From an uncultured Clostridiaceae bacterium (GTDB lineage Bacteria > Bacillota > Clostridia > Clostridiales > Clostridiaceae), in contig CALJTN010000266.1 of the NCBI GenBank assembly GCA_937976175.1, forward strand, positions 1 to 33,033: 33,033 nt of DNA. The letters are read 5' to 3'. Both the position numbers and the translations under genes were made by a program. A model generated the notes under the pieces. That model saw nothing but the letters and a program-made list of their open reading frames with translations. It was not told the DNA's origin and did no database searches. This document shows, in pieces, positions 7,616 through 14,822 of the stretch (positions within the stretch are counted from its first letter, which is position 1; each line of letters starts with the position of its first letter).

Positions 7616-8295
7616 TTTAAAAACTCCTTAAGTCTGATTATAATATCATGAAGCTGCATTTTCCTGTTTTTTGATGAAAGCTTATCCTCATTTAAAGTAT
7701 CATATATCTGTGAGTATTTTTGCAATTTATGCTCTATAAATTTTTGCATTACTAAGTGTTTTTTCTCTAACAATATCTTGCTTATCTCATAGTATATAGT
7801 ATCCATCACTACTGGTTTATTATTGTATTTAGCCTTAATAATCTCATAAAACTTACCGTCATCCATACAAATCTCTTCATCCAGGATGTCATATCCAGTA
7901 CTATACAAATATTCTCTCAAAACCTCAGCATTTTGAACTGGCTGAAGTATCATATATTTTAACTCTTTAACAACCTTGAGGTCAGCTTCTAAGATATCTC
8001 TTATTAAATTACCACCCATTCCTGCAATAATAGCTACTTGCACCTCGCCCTTTTTAACTGTAGATAACCCACTTCCCAGCCTACAGCTAATTTGGTTACT
8101 CACATTATTGCTAAGAACATTATTCGTCGCCTTCTCAACAGGTCCTTTATTTATATCAGAAGCAATAGCACTTTCTATTATACTATTTTTTACTAAGTAA
8201 ATAGGAACATACCCATGGTCCGTGCCTACATCTACAACACTATTACATTCTTCTATCATACTTGCAATTGTTTTTAATCTTATACTAAGTTCCAT
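7606..8295 (-). CDS. trmK: tRNA (adenine-22-N1)-methyltransferase
   Basis: SAM-dependent enzyme expected to make m1A22 in tRNA (YqfN/TrmK family). The Rossmann SAM-binding loop is VVDVGTDHGYVP near residue 20. IIAGMGGNLI and LQPVQNAEVLREYL follow, all family hallmarks, and the helical C-terminal tail matches the family. The 229-residue length is normal. The track begins at GTG 8304, but AAGGGTG lies 6 nt before ATG 8295 and the GTG would itself be part of that site, so I use the ATG. It starts 11 nt after the stop of the upstream membrane protein and overlaps the Nif3-like gene downstream. Confidence 0.92.
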   Translation of the reverse strand: MELSIRLKTIASMIEECNSVVDVGTDHGYVPIYLVKNSIIESAIASDINKGPVEKATNNVLSNNVSNQISCRLGSGLSTVKKGEVQVAIIAGMGGNLIRDILEADLKVVKELKYMILQPVQNAEVLREYLYSTGYDILDEEICMDDGKFYEIIKAKYNNKPVVMDTIYYEISKILLEKKHLVMQKFIEHKLQKYSQIYDTLNEDKLSSKNRKMQLHDIIIRLKEFLKCF

Positions 8296-8306
8296 AGTTT
8301 TCACCC

Positions 8307-9194
8307 TTATCTAAAGTTAATTAATATTTTAAACTGCATAATTAAAAATATTGTTGCTATAATTAATGACAAATAAATATATTTGTATGCTGATTTCCTA
8401 TCATACTTGGCATAAAAATAGCTTGCGTAATACATGCAGAAAAGCAAGGCCATATTTAGTACTCCATAAATGCTCTGCGTAAATGCAAATTGTTTGCCTG
8501 TACCTATTTTTATAGGGTTAAACTTTGCGTCAAAGTTTAACGGCATAGTATTAGGTAGGTTTTGTTTTAGATATAATATAAGTGGATTTAAAGTTAATAT
8601 CAATATAACTATACTTACTAAAACTAGAGGTAAAATAAAATGCTTATCTTTATGAAGATTATAGCTATGATTAACTTTATATTTCCACTCTACTTGATGC
8701 ACATTATTATATATTAAGGTTTTCTCGAATTCTTCATAATCTACAGGAGAAACTGCATAATTCATATGTTTAGTTTTTATATAAAAGATATTTTTATTAT
8801 CTGTAACAAACATTCTAGATGTTCCAATTTTATCAATAACAAATCGACCCATAGCAAAACTATTAGAGGCTACCCCATAAAGCTTAACCCCTTTGATTGT
8901 ACCAGTGGAAATAGTGTATCCTTCAATTTCATTTAAGGGTACTATTACTTTTTTTAAGGATGCAATAGCGTAAATCTTTAGATTTTCGCTATCAATAGTA
9001 CATTTAAGTGATGCATAAAGTAACATGTAATATACCTGATATATATTACAAGATATTAAAATCAGTTTTAATAGGCTAGCTACAATGTATGTATTAGTAA
9101 ACTTAAGCAATATTAGTATTACTATATTATAAGATATAGTAATCAGTAACATAAAGCCCAGCCCTCTCCCTTGTTTTGATATATAACTATTCAT
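8307..9194 (-). CDS. Membrane protein with bacterial PH-like domain and DUF1648-like segment
   Basis: Function unknown. The 295-residue protein has two N-terminal transmembrane helices (about 13-60) and then a soluble beta-rich section of about 120 residues resembling the bacterial PH domain (CTIDSENLKIYA, VPLNEIEGYTI, IKTKHMNYAVSP). It ends with three further helices. Between the third and fourth helix lies NTMPLNFDAKFNPIKIGTGK, which resembles the LPxxxPxHFD repeat of DUF1648 proteins. AAGGTG precedes the ATG by 5 nt. It has its own promoter downstream of the rpoD terminator and heads a unit with trmK and the Nif3-like gene. The domain assignment is by pattern and moderate in certainty; the gene itself is secure. 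Confidence 0.75.
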   Translation of the reverse strand: MNSYISKQGRGLGFMLLITISYNIVILILLKFTNTYIVASLLKLILISCNIYQVYYMLLYASLKCTIDSENLKIYAIASLKKVIVPLNEIEGYTISTGTIKGVKLYGVASNSFAMGRFVIDKIGTSRMFVTDNKNIFYIKTKHMNYAVSPVDYEEFEKTLIYNNVHQVEWKYKVNHSYNLHKDKHFILPLVLVSIVILILTLNPLILYLKQNLPNTMPLNFDAKFNPIKIGTGKQFAFTQSIYGVLNMALLFCMYYASYFYAKYDRKSAYKYIYLSLIIATIFLIMQFKILINFR

Positions 9195-9215
9195 TTAATC
9201 ACCTTCTTAAAGCAC

Positions 9216-9245
9216 ATTATAACACACTTAAATCTATCTTGTAAA
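9216..9245 (-). promoter_or_regulatory. Promoter of the PH-protein/trmK/nif3-like unit
   Basis: TTTACA and TATAAT on the minus strand with an 18-nt spacer, ending 21 nt before the ATG. It separates this unit from the rpoD operon just upstream. Confidence 0.75.
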
Positions 9246-9269
9246 TATTTTTTACATATTCTTACATTT

Positions 9270-9299
9270 AAAGTAAAAAACACCTTTAGAAGGTGTTTT
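9270..9299 (-). terminator. dnaG-rpoD operon terminator
   Basis: AAAACACCTT and AAGGTGTTTT form a 10-bp stem with a 3-nt loop, followed on the minus strand by TTTTTTAC. The rpoD stop codon overlaps its first arm. Confidence 0.88.
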
Positions 9300-10395
9300 A
9301 GTCTAAATAATCCTTTAGTTTTTTACTTCTACTTGGGTGTCTTAATTTGCGTAGAGCTTTAGCTTCAATTTGTCTAATTCTCTCTCTAGTTACGTTGAAC
9401 TCTTTGCCAACTTCCTCTAGCGTTCTTGCTCTTCCATCATCTAGTCCAAACCTTAACCTTAGAACCTTTTCTTCTCGAGGAGTCAAGGTATCTAAAACGT
9501 TGATTAGCTGTTCTTTTAGCATTGTAAATGCAGCTGCTTCTGCTGGTGCTAGGGCATCATCATCGGGAATAAAATCACCTAAATGACTATCTTCTTCTTC
9601 ACCTATAGGCGTCTCAAGAGATACTGGTTCTTGCGCAATTTTCATAATCTCTCTAACTTTTTCCACAGGCATTTCCATAATTTTAGCAACTTCGTCTGGT
9701 TGAGGCTCCCGTCCAAGTTCTTGTAGCAATTGTCTAGAAACTCTAATAAGCTTATTTATAGTTTCAACCATATGCACAGGTATCCTAATTGTTCTTGCTT
9801 GGTCTGCTATAGCTCTAGTTATTGCCTGCCTAATCCACCAGGTAGCATAGGTACTAAATTTAAAGCCTTTTCTATAATCAAATTTTTCTACAGCTTTTAT
9901 TAGACCTAAATTGCCCTCTTGAATAAGGTCTAAGAATAACATTCCTCTTCCCACGTATCGCTTAGCTATGCTTACCACTAGTCTTAAATTCGCTTCTGCT
10001 AGCCTTTTTTTAGCAACGGAATCTCCTTCTTCAATTTTTTTAGCAAGTTCGATTTCCTCGCTTGAAGATAATAATGAAACTTTTCCGATTTCTTTTAAAT
10101 ACATTCTAACAGGATCATCTATAGATATACCTTCTGGTATACTAATATCCAGTTCTTCACTCTCCGGTTCAATGTCGGTTTCAATTCCCGCTCCAGGTAT
10201 AACTTCCTGCATATCTCCAACAACATCTATATCCATTGATTCTAAAACTTCATATACCTTTTCTATTTGTTCTGGACTTAAGTCTATTTCATAAAGTTCA
10301 TCCATTACTTCCTTGTAAGTTAGAGATCCTTTTTTCTTGCCTTTTTCAATAAGTTTTTTCACTATAGTCATTTTTGAACTTTTATCCTTCATCAT
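9298..10395 (-). CDS. rpoD: RNA polymerase primary sigma factor SigA/RpoD
   Basis: Housekeeping sigma factor that directs RNA polymerase to the -35/-10 promoters seen across this window. The 365-residue length is normal for Firmicutes. A short region 1.1 (residues 8-55) is followed by region 1.2 ([16 protein letters not shown]), region 2 with RPOD signatures ([35 protein letters not shown]), region 3 and region 4.2 with the helix-turn-helix [20 protein letters not shown]. Two adjacent ATGs follow AGGAGG; the second has the better spacing (8 nt) but either is possible. It starts 19 nt after dnaG ends and is cotranscribed with it, as in the classical macromolecular synthesis operon, here without rpsU, which lies elsewhere in the window. 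Confidence 0.98.
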   Translation of the reverse strand: MMKDKSSKMTIVKKLIEKGKKKGSLTYKEVMDELYEIDLSPEQIEKVYEVLESMDIDVVGDMQEVIPGAGIETDIEPESEELDISIPEGISIDDPVRMYLKEIGKVSLLSSSEEIELAKKIEEGDSVAKKRLAEANLRLVVSIAKRYVGRGMLFLDLIQEGNLGLIKAVEKFDYRKGFKFSTYATWWIRQAITRAIADQARTIRIPVHMVETINKLIRVSRQLLQELGREPQPDEVAKIMEMPVEKVREIMKIAQEPVSLETPIGEEEDSHLGDFIPDDDALAPAEAAAFTMLKEQLINVLDTLTPREEKVLRLRFGLDDGRARTLEEVGKEFNVTRERIRQIEAKALRKLRHPSRSKKLKDYLD

Positions 10396-10414
10396 ATTAC
10401 CTCCTTCCTAAATA

Positions 10415-12184
10415 CTATAATTGTTTTATATGTTTTTGTATCTCTATAAGATCTTGCGCTAATTTCATAGATTCTTCTAGCAACCCTTTTGATTCATATT
10501 GTTTGATTTTATTCATAATTTCTTTTTTCGACTCCTCTAACTTGAATTTTTTCAGTTCTTTTATGCAGTCATTTATAAGCTTTCTATGATCCTCTTCATC
10601 TCCAGCAAACTCAATTTCCATAGTGTTTATCCATTCTTTTGTACACTCTATATCATTGCATCTAAACTCAATTTTTCTATTTTTTTCACCTGGACTTAAA
10701 TTTTTAAACTCCACAATCAATCTATATATGTTTTTGTGGCTTTCAAGTACTAATTGCTCTAAATCCATATTTTCTGTAACATAATTACAATTTTCTTCAT
10801 TTATGTACATAAACTTCAACAAATTTCTTTCAGCCTTAATATATGCTGGTTCTAAATATAATTTTTGTCCAAAATCTTGTTGTATATTCATTTCTTGAGA
10901 TTTATTTGAATTTTTGTTAATTTCTTCGCTTAATAAGTCATATATTGCTTGTTCTTTTATACCTGTATCCTCAGAAATCTTCTTTATATAAACATCTTTT
11001 TCAACGGGATCCAAGTCTGCAATAATTTCAGTAACCTTTTTCACATACTGTATTATCATTTCACTATTCGAAAAATTTATTCCATCCCCAGCTCTTTTAA
11101 GCCTATAATCTATTAAAGGAAGGGCATCCTCCACTAATTTCTCAAAAGCCTGTTTTCCATTATTTTTAATATATTCATCTGGATCCTTTCCCTTTGGAAC
11201 TATAAGCACTCTTAAGTCAAAGCCTTCGTTCCTTAATATGGTGAGGCCCCTTACTGTTGCTGACTGACCTGCAAAATCAGCATCAAATGAAATAATAACT
11301 GTGTCTACATGCTTTTTTAATAACTTTGCTTGGTTAATAGTAAGTGCTGTGCCCAGTGAAGCAACAACGTTGGAAAAACCATATTGATGAAGTGAAATAC
11401 AATCCATATATCCCTCTACAATTATTATTGTGCGAGATTTATTATTCTTGATTACAAAATTCAATCCATAAAGGTGCACCCCTTTGTGAAAAAGCGGAGT
11501 CTCCGGTGAATTTAAATATTTTGGTTTTGAATCATCTAAAACCCTTCCTCCAAACCCGATGACTTTACCCTTATAATCAAATACAGGGAATATTATCCTA
11601 TTTCTAAATCTATCATAATAAGACCCTTTAGGACTTTTAATAATTAATCCTACATTAAATAAATCTAATTCCGAGTAGCCTTTCTTCTTCAGATGTAACA
11701 ACAGTCCATCCCATTTATCAAAAGAAAATCCTAACCCAAATTTCTTCATAGCAGCTTCAGAAATACCCCGATTTATGAAATATGCCGAAGCCTTCTTATC
11801 CTTTCTTAAATTGTCATAAAAATACCTGGCTGCTTCTACATTAATATTGTACATTTTGTTATACATGTCTTGCTGTAACTTATTTTCTTTATTTTCCAAA
11901 TCTATAGTAATGTTAGCTCTTTCAGCCAGTACCCTTGCAGCCTCAGGAAAAGTTAGATTCCTATCCTTCATAATATAACTTATTACATTGCCAGCTTCAC
12001 CACAGCCAAAGCATTTATAAATTTGCTTTTCTCCGGACACCGTAAAGGAAGGACTCTTCTCATTATGAAAAGGGCAAAGGCCAGTATAATTTCTTCCTGT
12101 CCTTTTAAGTTTAACTCTCTCAGATATTACATCCACAATATCATTTTGTTCCTTTATCTTTCGGATGACATCTTCAGCAATCAA
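10415..12184 (-). CDS. dnaG: DNA primase
   Basis: Makes RNA primers at the replication fork and works with the replicative helicase. In the 589-residue protein, an N-terminal CHC2 zinc ribbon (LCPFHNEKSPSF, CFGCGEAGN, about residues 37-65) precedes the catalytic core. The TOPRIM domain has IVEGYMD and SFDADFAGQ as metal-binding motifs. A less conserved C-terminal helicase-binding domain of about 150 lysine/glutamate-rich residues ends it. The start is a TTG; AGGTGG lies 10 nt upstream and no ATG fits the conserved N-terminus. It heads the dnaG-rpoD operon and is preceded by a sigma-H-like promoter. Confidence 0.97.
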   Translation of the reverse strand: MIAEDVIRKIKEQNDIVDVISERVKLKRTGRNYTGLCPFHNEKSPSFTVSGEKQIYKCFGCGEAGNVISYIMKDRNLTFPEAARVLAERANITIDLENKENKLQQDMYNKMYNINVEAARYFYDNLRKDKKASAYFINRGISEAAMKKFGLGFSFDKWDGLLLHLKKKGYSELDLFNVGLIIKSPKGSYYDRFRNRIIFPVFDYKGKVIGFGGRVLDDSKPKYLNSPETPLFHKGVHLYGLNFVIKNNKSRTIIIVEGYMDCISLHQYGFSNVVASLGTALTINQAKLLKKHVDTVIISFDADFAGQSATVRGLTILRNEGFDLRVLIVPKGKDPDEYIKNNGKQAFEKLVEDALPLIDYRLKRAGDGINFSNSEMIIQYVKKVTEIIADLDPVEKDVYIKKISEDTGIKEQAIYDLLSEEINKNSNKSQEMNIQQDFGQKLYLEPAYIKAERNLLKFMYINEENCNYVTENMDLEQLVLESHKNIYRLIVEFKNLSPGEKNRKIEFRCNDIECTKEWINTMEIEFAGDEEDHRKLINDCIKELKKFKLEESKKEIMNKIKQYESKGLLEESMKLAQDLIEIQKHIKQL

Positions 12185-12226
12185 TAGATTATTACCACCT
12201 TACTTATATAAATTCACAATATATTT

Positions 12227-12256
12227 TTATTCGACAAAAAAGTGTATTATCCTGCT
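12227..12256 (-). promoter_or_regulatory. Sigma-H-type promoter with Spo0A-box core before dnaG-rpoD
   Basis: The minus strand reads GCAGGATAA, 11 nt, then GTCGAATAA. This fits the Bacillus sigma-H consensus RnAGGAwWW-N11-12-RnnGAATww at every defined position, and the AGGA-to-GAAT spacing of 17 nt is that of spoVG. The -10 region includes TGTCGAA, the Spo0A box core. The Bacillus sigA operon is known to have a sigma-H promoter, so the placement is sensible. Transcription would begin about 37 nt before dnaG. Confidence 0.6.
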
Positions 12257-12310
12257 TTAAATCCACTTTTTTTAATAATAATTATCTTCGCTTATAATAT
12301 ATTCTTTATA

Positions 12311-12340
12311 AAATACAAATATCCTTCAATATTTGTATTT
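12311..12340. terminator. Hairpin terminator downstream of dgt
   Basis: AAATACAAATAT and ATATTTGTATTT form a 12-bp stem with a 6-nt loop. On the minus strand (direction of dgt) the tail is only TATAAAG after the stem's own TTT; on the plus strand a long T-run follows. It probably ends dgt weakly, or blocks antisense readthrough. Confidence 0.55.
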
Positions 12341-12411
12341 TTTATTTTTTTCTTTATAAATTTTAGATTAATATATCTTTTCCAAAACTAGCATAAATTT
12401 ATTCTATGAAT

Positions 12412-13440
12412 TTAATAAATAACAACTTTAGGCACATATAAATTATTAAAGAGCATTAAGCAGTAATCATCGCTCATACCAGAAATATAATCTGCTACTC
12501 CTATATGCAAACCCGCCTCTTTAACTATTGTTTTATAAAAATCCGGCATGGCTTGTGGTTTGTTATAATAATATGTATATACTTGATTTAAAACGAATTG
12601 TGCTTTTTCCCTTTCTTCCTTTAATATTTGGCCTTTATATATATTCTTAAACATAAAATCTCTTAAATCACCTAATGCTCTATCAACGCTTTCACTAAGG
12701 GATACGCCTATAATACCTCTATTTAAGTTATCTAAGGTATTATAAATGCAATCCTTAACTAAAGTACCTATCCTCATACCGTGATTCACACCTAGTACTT
12801 CAGTGGACTTTTCCGGTAGCATTGCTTCTTTCAATAACCCCGCTCTTATAGAATCATCTATATCATGATTAACATAGGCAATCTTATCGCTATATCTAAC
12901 AACCTGACCTTCCAGGGTTGTAGCTTTACCATATTTCGAAGAAAAACCACTGTGATTAAGAATTCCATCCAATACTTCTTCACTTAAATTAAGCCCCGCA
13001 CCGGACTTTTCGATTTTTGTTAACACTCTAATACTATTTTCATTGTGCTTAAATCCTTGTGGTAAAATACTATTAAGCACCTCTTCACCGTTATGAGCAA
13101 ATGGCACATGCCCTATGTCGTGACCTAAAGCTATAGCTTCTATTAAATCCTCATTTAACCCTATACCTTTACCTATGGTTTTAGCTATCTGCGCAACCTC
13201 TAAGGTATGGGTTAATCTTGTTCTATAATGATCACTACTGGTCTTTATGTATACTTGTGTCTTATGCTTCAACCTCCTAAATGATTTACTATGAATTATC
13301 CTATCTCTGTCCACCATATAGCAGGTTCTTACATCATCCTTATGTTCTAATACCTTCCGACCCTTTGAGTCTTGAGATAAGGCTCCATGTGCTATAATGA
13401 TCTTAGCTTCATTACTTTCTATTTTTTCCCGGATATTCAT
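12412..13440 (-). CDS. dgt: dGTPase-like HD-domain triphosphohydrolase
   Basis: Deoxyguanosinetriphosphate triphosphohydrolase-like protein, expected to cleave dNTPs to the deoxynucleoside and triphosphate. The HD metal ligands are seen in [14 protein letters not shown] and [29 protein letters not shown] and [14 protein letters not shown] are typical of the family. The track start (TTG 13476) is too long: AGGAGG lies 7 nt before ATG 13440, giving a 342-residue protein of normal size. It is divergent from the cotS-like gene and followed, after about 230 nt, by dnaG. The substrate is not determinable from sequence. Confidence 0.9.
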   Translation of the reverse strand: MNIREKIESNEAKIIIAHGALSQDSKGRKVLEHKDDVRTCYMVDRDRIIHSKSFRRLKHKTQVYIKTSSDHYRTRLTHTLEVAQIAKTIGKGIGLNEDLIEAIALGHDIGHVPFAHNGEEVLNSILPQGFKHNENSIRVLTKIEKSGAGLNLSEEVLDGILNHSGFSSKYGKATTLEGQVVRYSDKIAYVNHDIDDSIRAGLLKEAMLPEKSTEVLGVNHGMRIGTLVKDCIYNTLDNLNRGIIGVSLSESVDRALGDLRDFMFKNIYKGQILKEEREKAQFVLNQVYTYYYNKPQAMPDFYKTIVKEAGLHIGVADYISGMSDDYCLMLFNNLYVPKVVIY

Positions 13441-13648
13441 AAATCCCCTCCTGCTGTTCGCTGTGGCACAAAACAATTATTAATTGTTTTACCTCCTGAA
13501 CTTAATACTATTCTTTCAATTATTTAAGTTTTCTTCATTTACTTATTATTCTACAAATTAAATTAATTTCCCTTTTTTAATATTAAACGTATATTATTAA
13601 AGTTCTATTAATATTCTATTAATGTAATAATTTTTTAGGAGTGTTAAG

Positions 13649-14713
13649 ATGCCCTCCACGGCTAAAAACTTTAATAACATAAACTTATTATCTGAAGAAA
13701 ATGTAAAAAAATACATTCTACCTCAATATAAGTTAACTAATGCTGATATCACGCAAATTAAATTTAAAGATACTGATAAACAAAGAGCTGTATATAAAGT
13801 TCAATATTTCGATGAATGCTATTGTTTAAAAAAAGTTTATTATTCTGTAAAAGATTTATTATTTGTGTACTCAGCTATTGAATGGTTATACCGAAATAAC
13901 ATCCATGTACCTCGAATTCTGAAAACAGCCACTAATAGTAGATTTGTAAACTACAGTAATATGTTGTTCATACTTACCCCCTGGATCGATGGCACTAAAT
14001 GTGACTATGATAATATTGATCACATACTAGCCTGCAGCACCAATCTTGCAAAAATGCACAAAGTAAGTATCAACTTTATGCCTATATGCGGTAGTACAAT
14101 GAAGCAGGGCTATAACGATTTAAGCACTTCCATATATAAGCACTATGAGAGCCTTCTTAATTTCTCTAACCTAGCTTATAAGTATAATGATGCCTTTTCA
14201 AAGCTCTATCTTGAGCATTTCGATTCTAGTAGTAAGATGGCTGAGTATTCTTCAAATATTGCCTACAATATCAATCTTAGCAACCTTACAAAATCATTAT
14301 GTCACCTTGACTATGTTAATAAAAATATTATCTTTGATACTAATAACGAAATATGGGTAATTGATTTTGATAAATGTAGAAATGATTATTGTGCCCATGA
14401 TATCTCCTACTGTTTGAGGAGACTTCTAAAAAGAGATAATACAAAATGGGATTTGGAACTAGCAATAAGCTTCTTAGAATTATACGATAAGATTATGCCT
14501 TTAACCTTAGACGACTATAAATACATTCTTGTCTATTTAGCTTTTCCCCAAAGATATTGGAAAATATCAAGAGATTATTATGGGAATATAAATAAATGTA
14601 ACAAAAAGGCATTCTATAACCTATTAAATAGTTCAACTAATAAAAATGAATATCAATTAGATTTTGTTGAAAAACTTAAGGCCTATATTGAAAATAAATT
14701 TAAAACAACTTAA
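13649..14713 (+). CDS. CotS-family spore coat/phosphotransferase-like protein
   Basis: Aminoglycoside phosphotransferase-fold protein of the CotS type, found as spore coat or coat-assembly proteins in spore formers. The 354-residue length fits. The N-lobe has YCLKKV (candidate ATP lysine at 61-62) and a hinge-like LFILTPWIDG. The catalytic loop LCHLDYVNKNIIF keeps His219, Asp221 and Asn226, and VIDFD gives the metal Asp239, so the site looks competent. An in-order CAHDISYCLRR follows, as in CotS relatives. AGGAGTG lies 8 nt before the ATG. It is alone on the plus strand, divergent from dgt and convergent with ppdK. No confident sporulation promoter was found. The substrate is unknown. Confidence 0.85.
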   Translation: MPSTAKNFNNINLLSEENVKKYILPQYKLTNADITQIKFKDTDKQRAVYKVQYFDECYCLKKVYYSVKDLLFVYSAIEWLYRNNIHVPRILKTATNSRFVNYSNMLFILTPWIDGTKCDYDNIDHILACSTNLAKMHKVSINFMPICGSTMKQGYNDLSTSIYKHYESLLNFSNLAYKYNDAFSKLYLEHFDSSSKMAEYSSNIAYNINLSNLTKSLCHLDYVNKNIIFDTNNEIWVIDFDKCRNDYCAHDISYCLRRLLKRDNTKWDLELAISFLELYDKIMPLTLDDYKYILVYLAFPQRYWKISRDYYGNINKCNKKAFYNLLNSSTNKNEYQLDFVEKLKAYIENKFKTT

Positions 14714-14758
14714 ATCAATGCTATTTTAAGTTTGAAATTTTATAATTAATAGCAAATA

Positions 14759-14797
14759 AAAAGCCACTGCAAAGCAGCGGCCTTTTATTTTAAATTA
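14759..14797. terminator. Bidirectional terminator between cotS-like gene and ppdK
   Basis: A 12-bp stem built from AAAAGCCACTGC and GCAGCGGCCTTTT, with one bulge and one mismatch that becomes a G-U pair on the minus strand. T-rich tails follow on both sides (CTTTTATTTT plus, CTTTTTATTT minus). It serves the two convergent genes. Confidence 0.85.
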
Positions 14798-14822
14798 ATT
14801 AGTTCTATCTGAGTAGCAAATA

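Noticed and set aside
13580-13600. CGTATATTA upstream of the cotS-like gene as a sigma-K -10 element
   Set aside because: One mismatch to CATANNNTA and no AC -35 element at the right distance.
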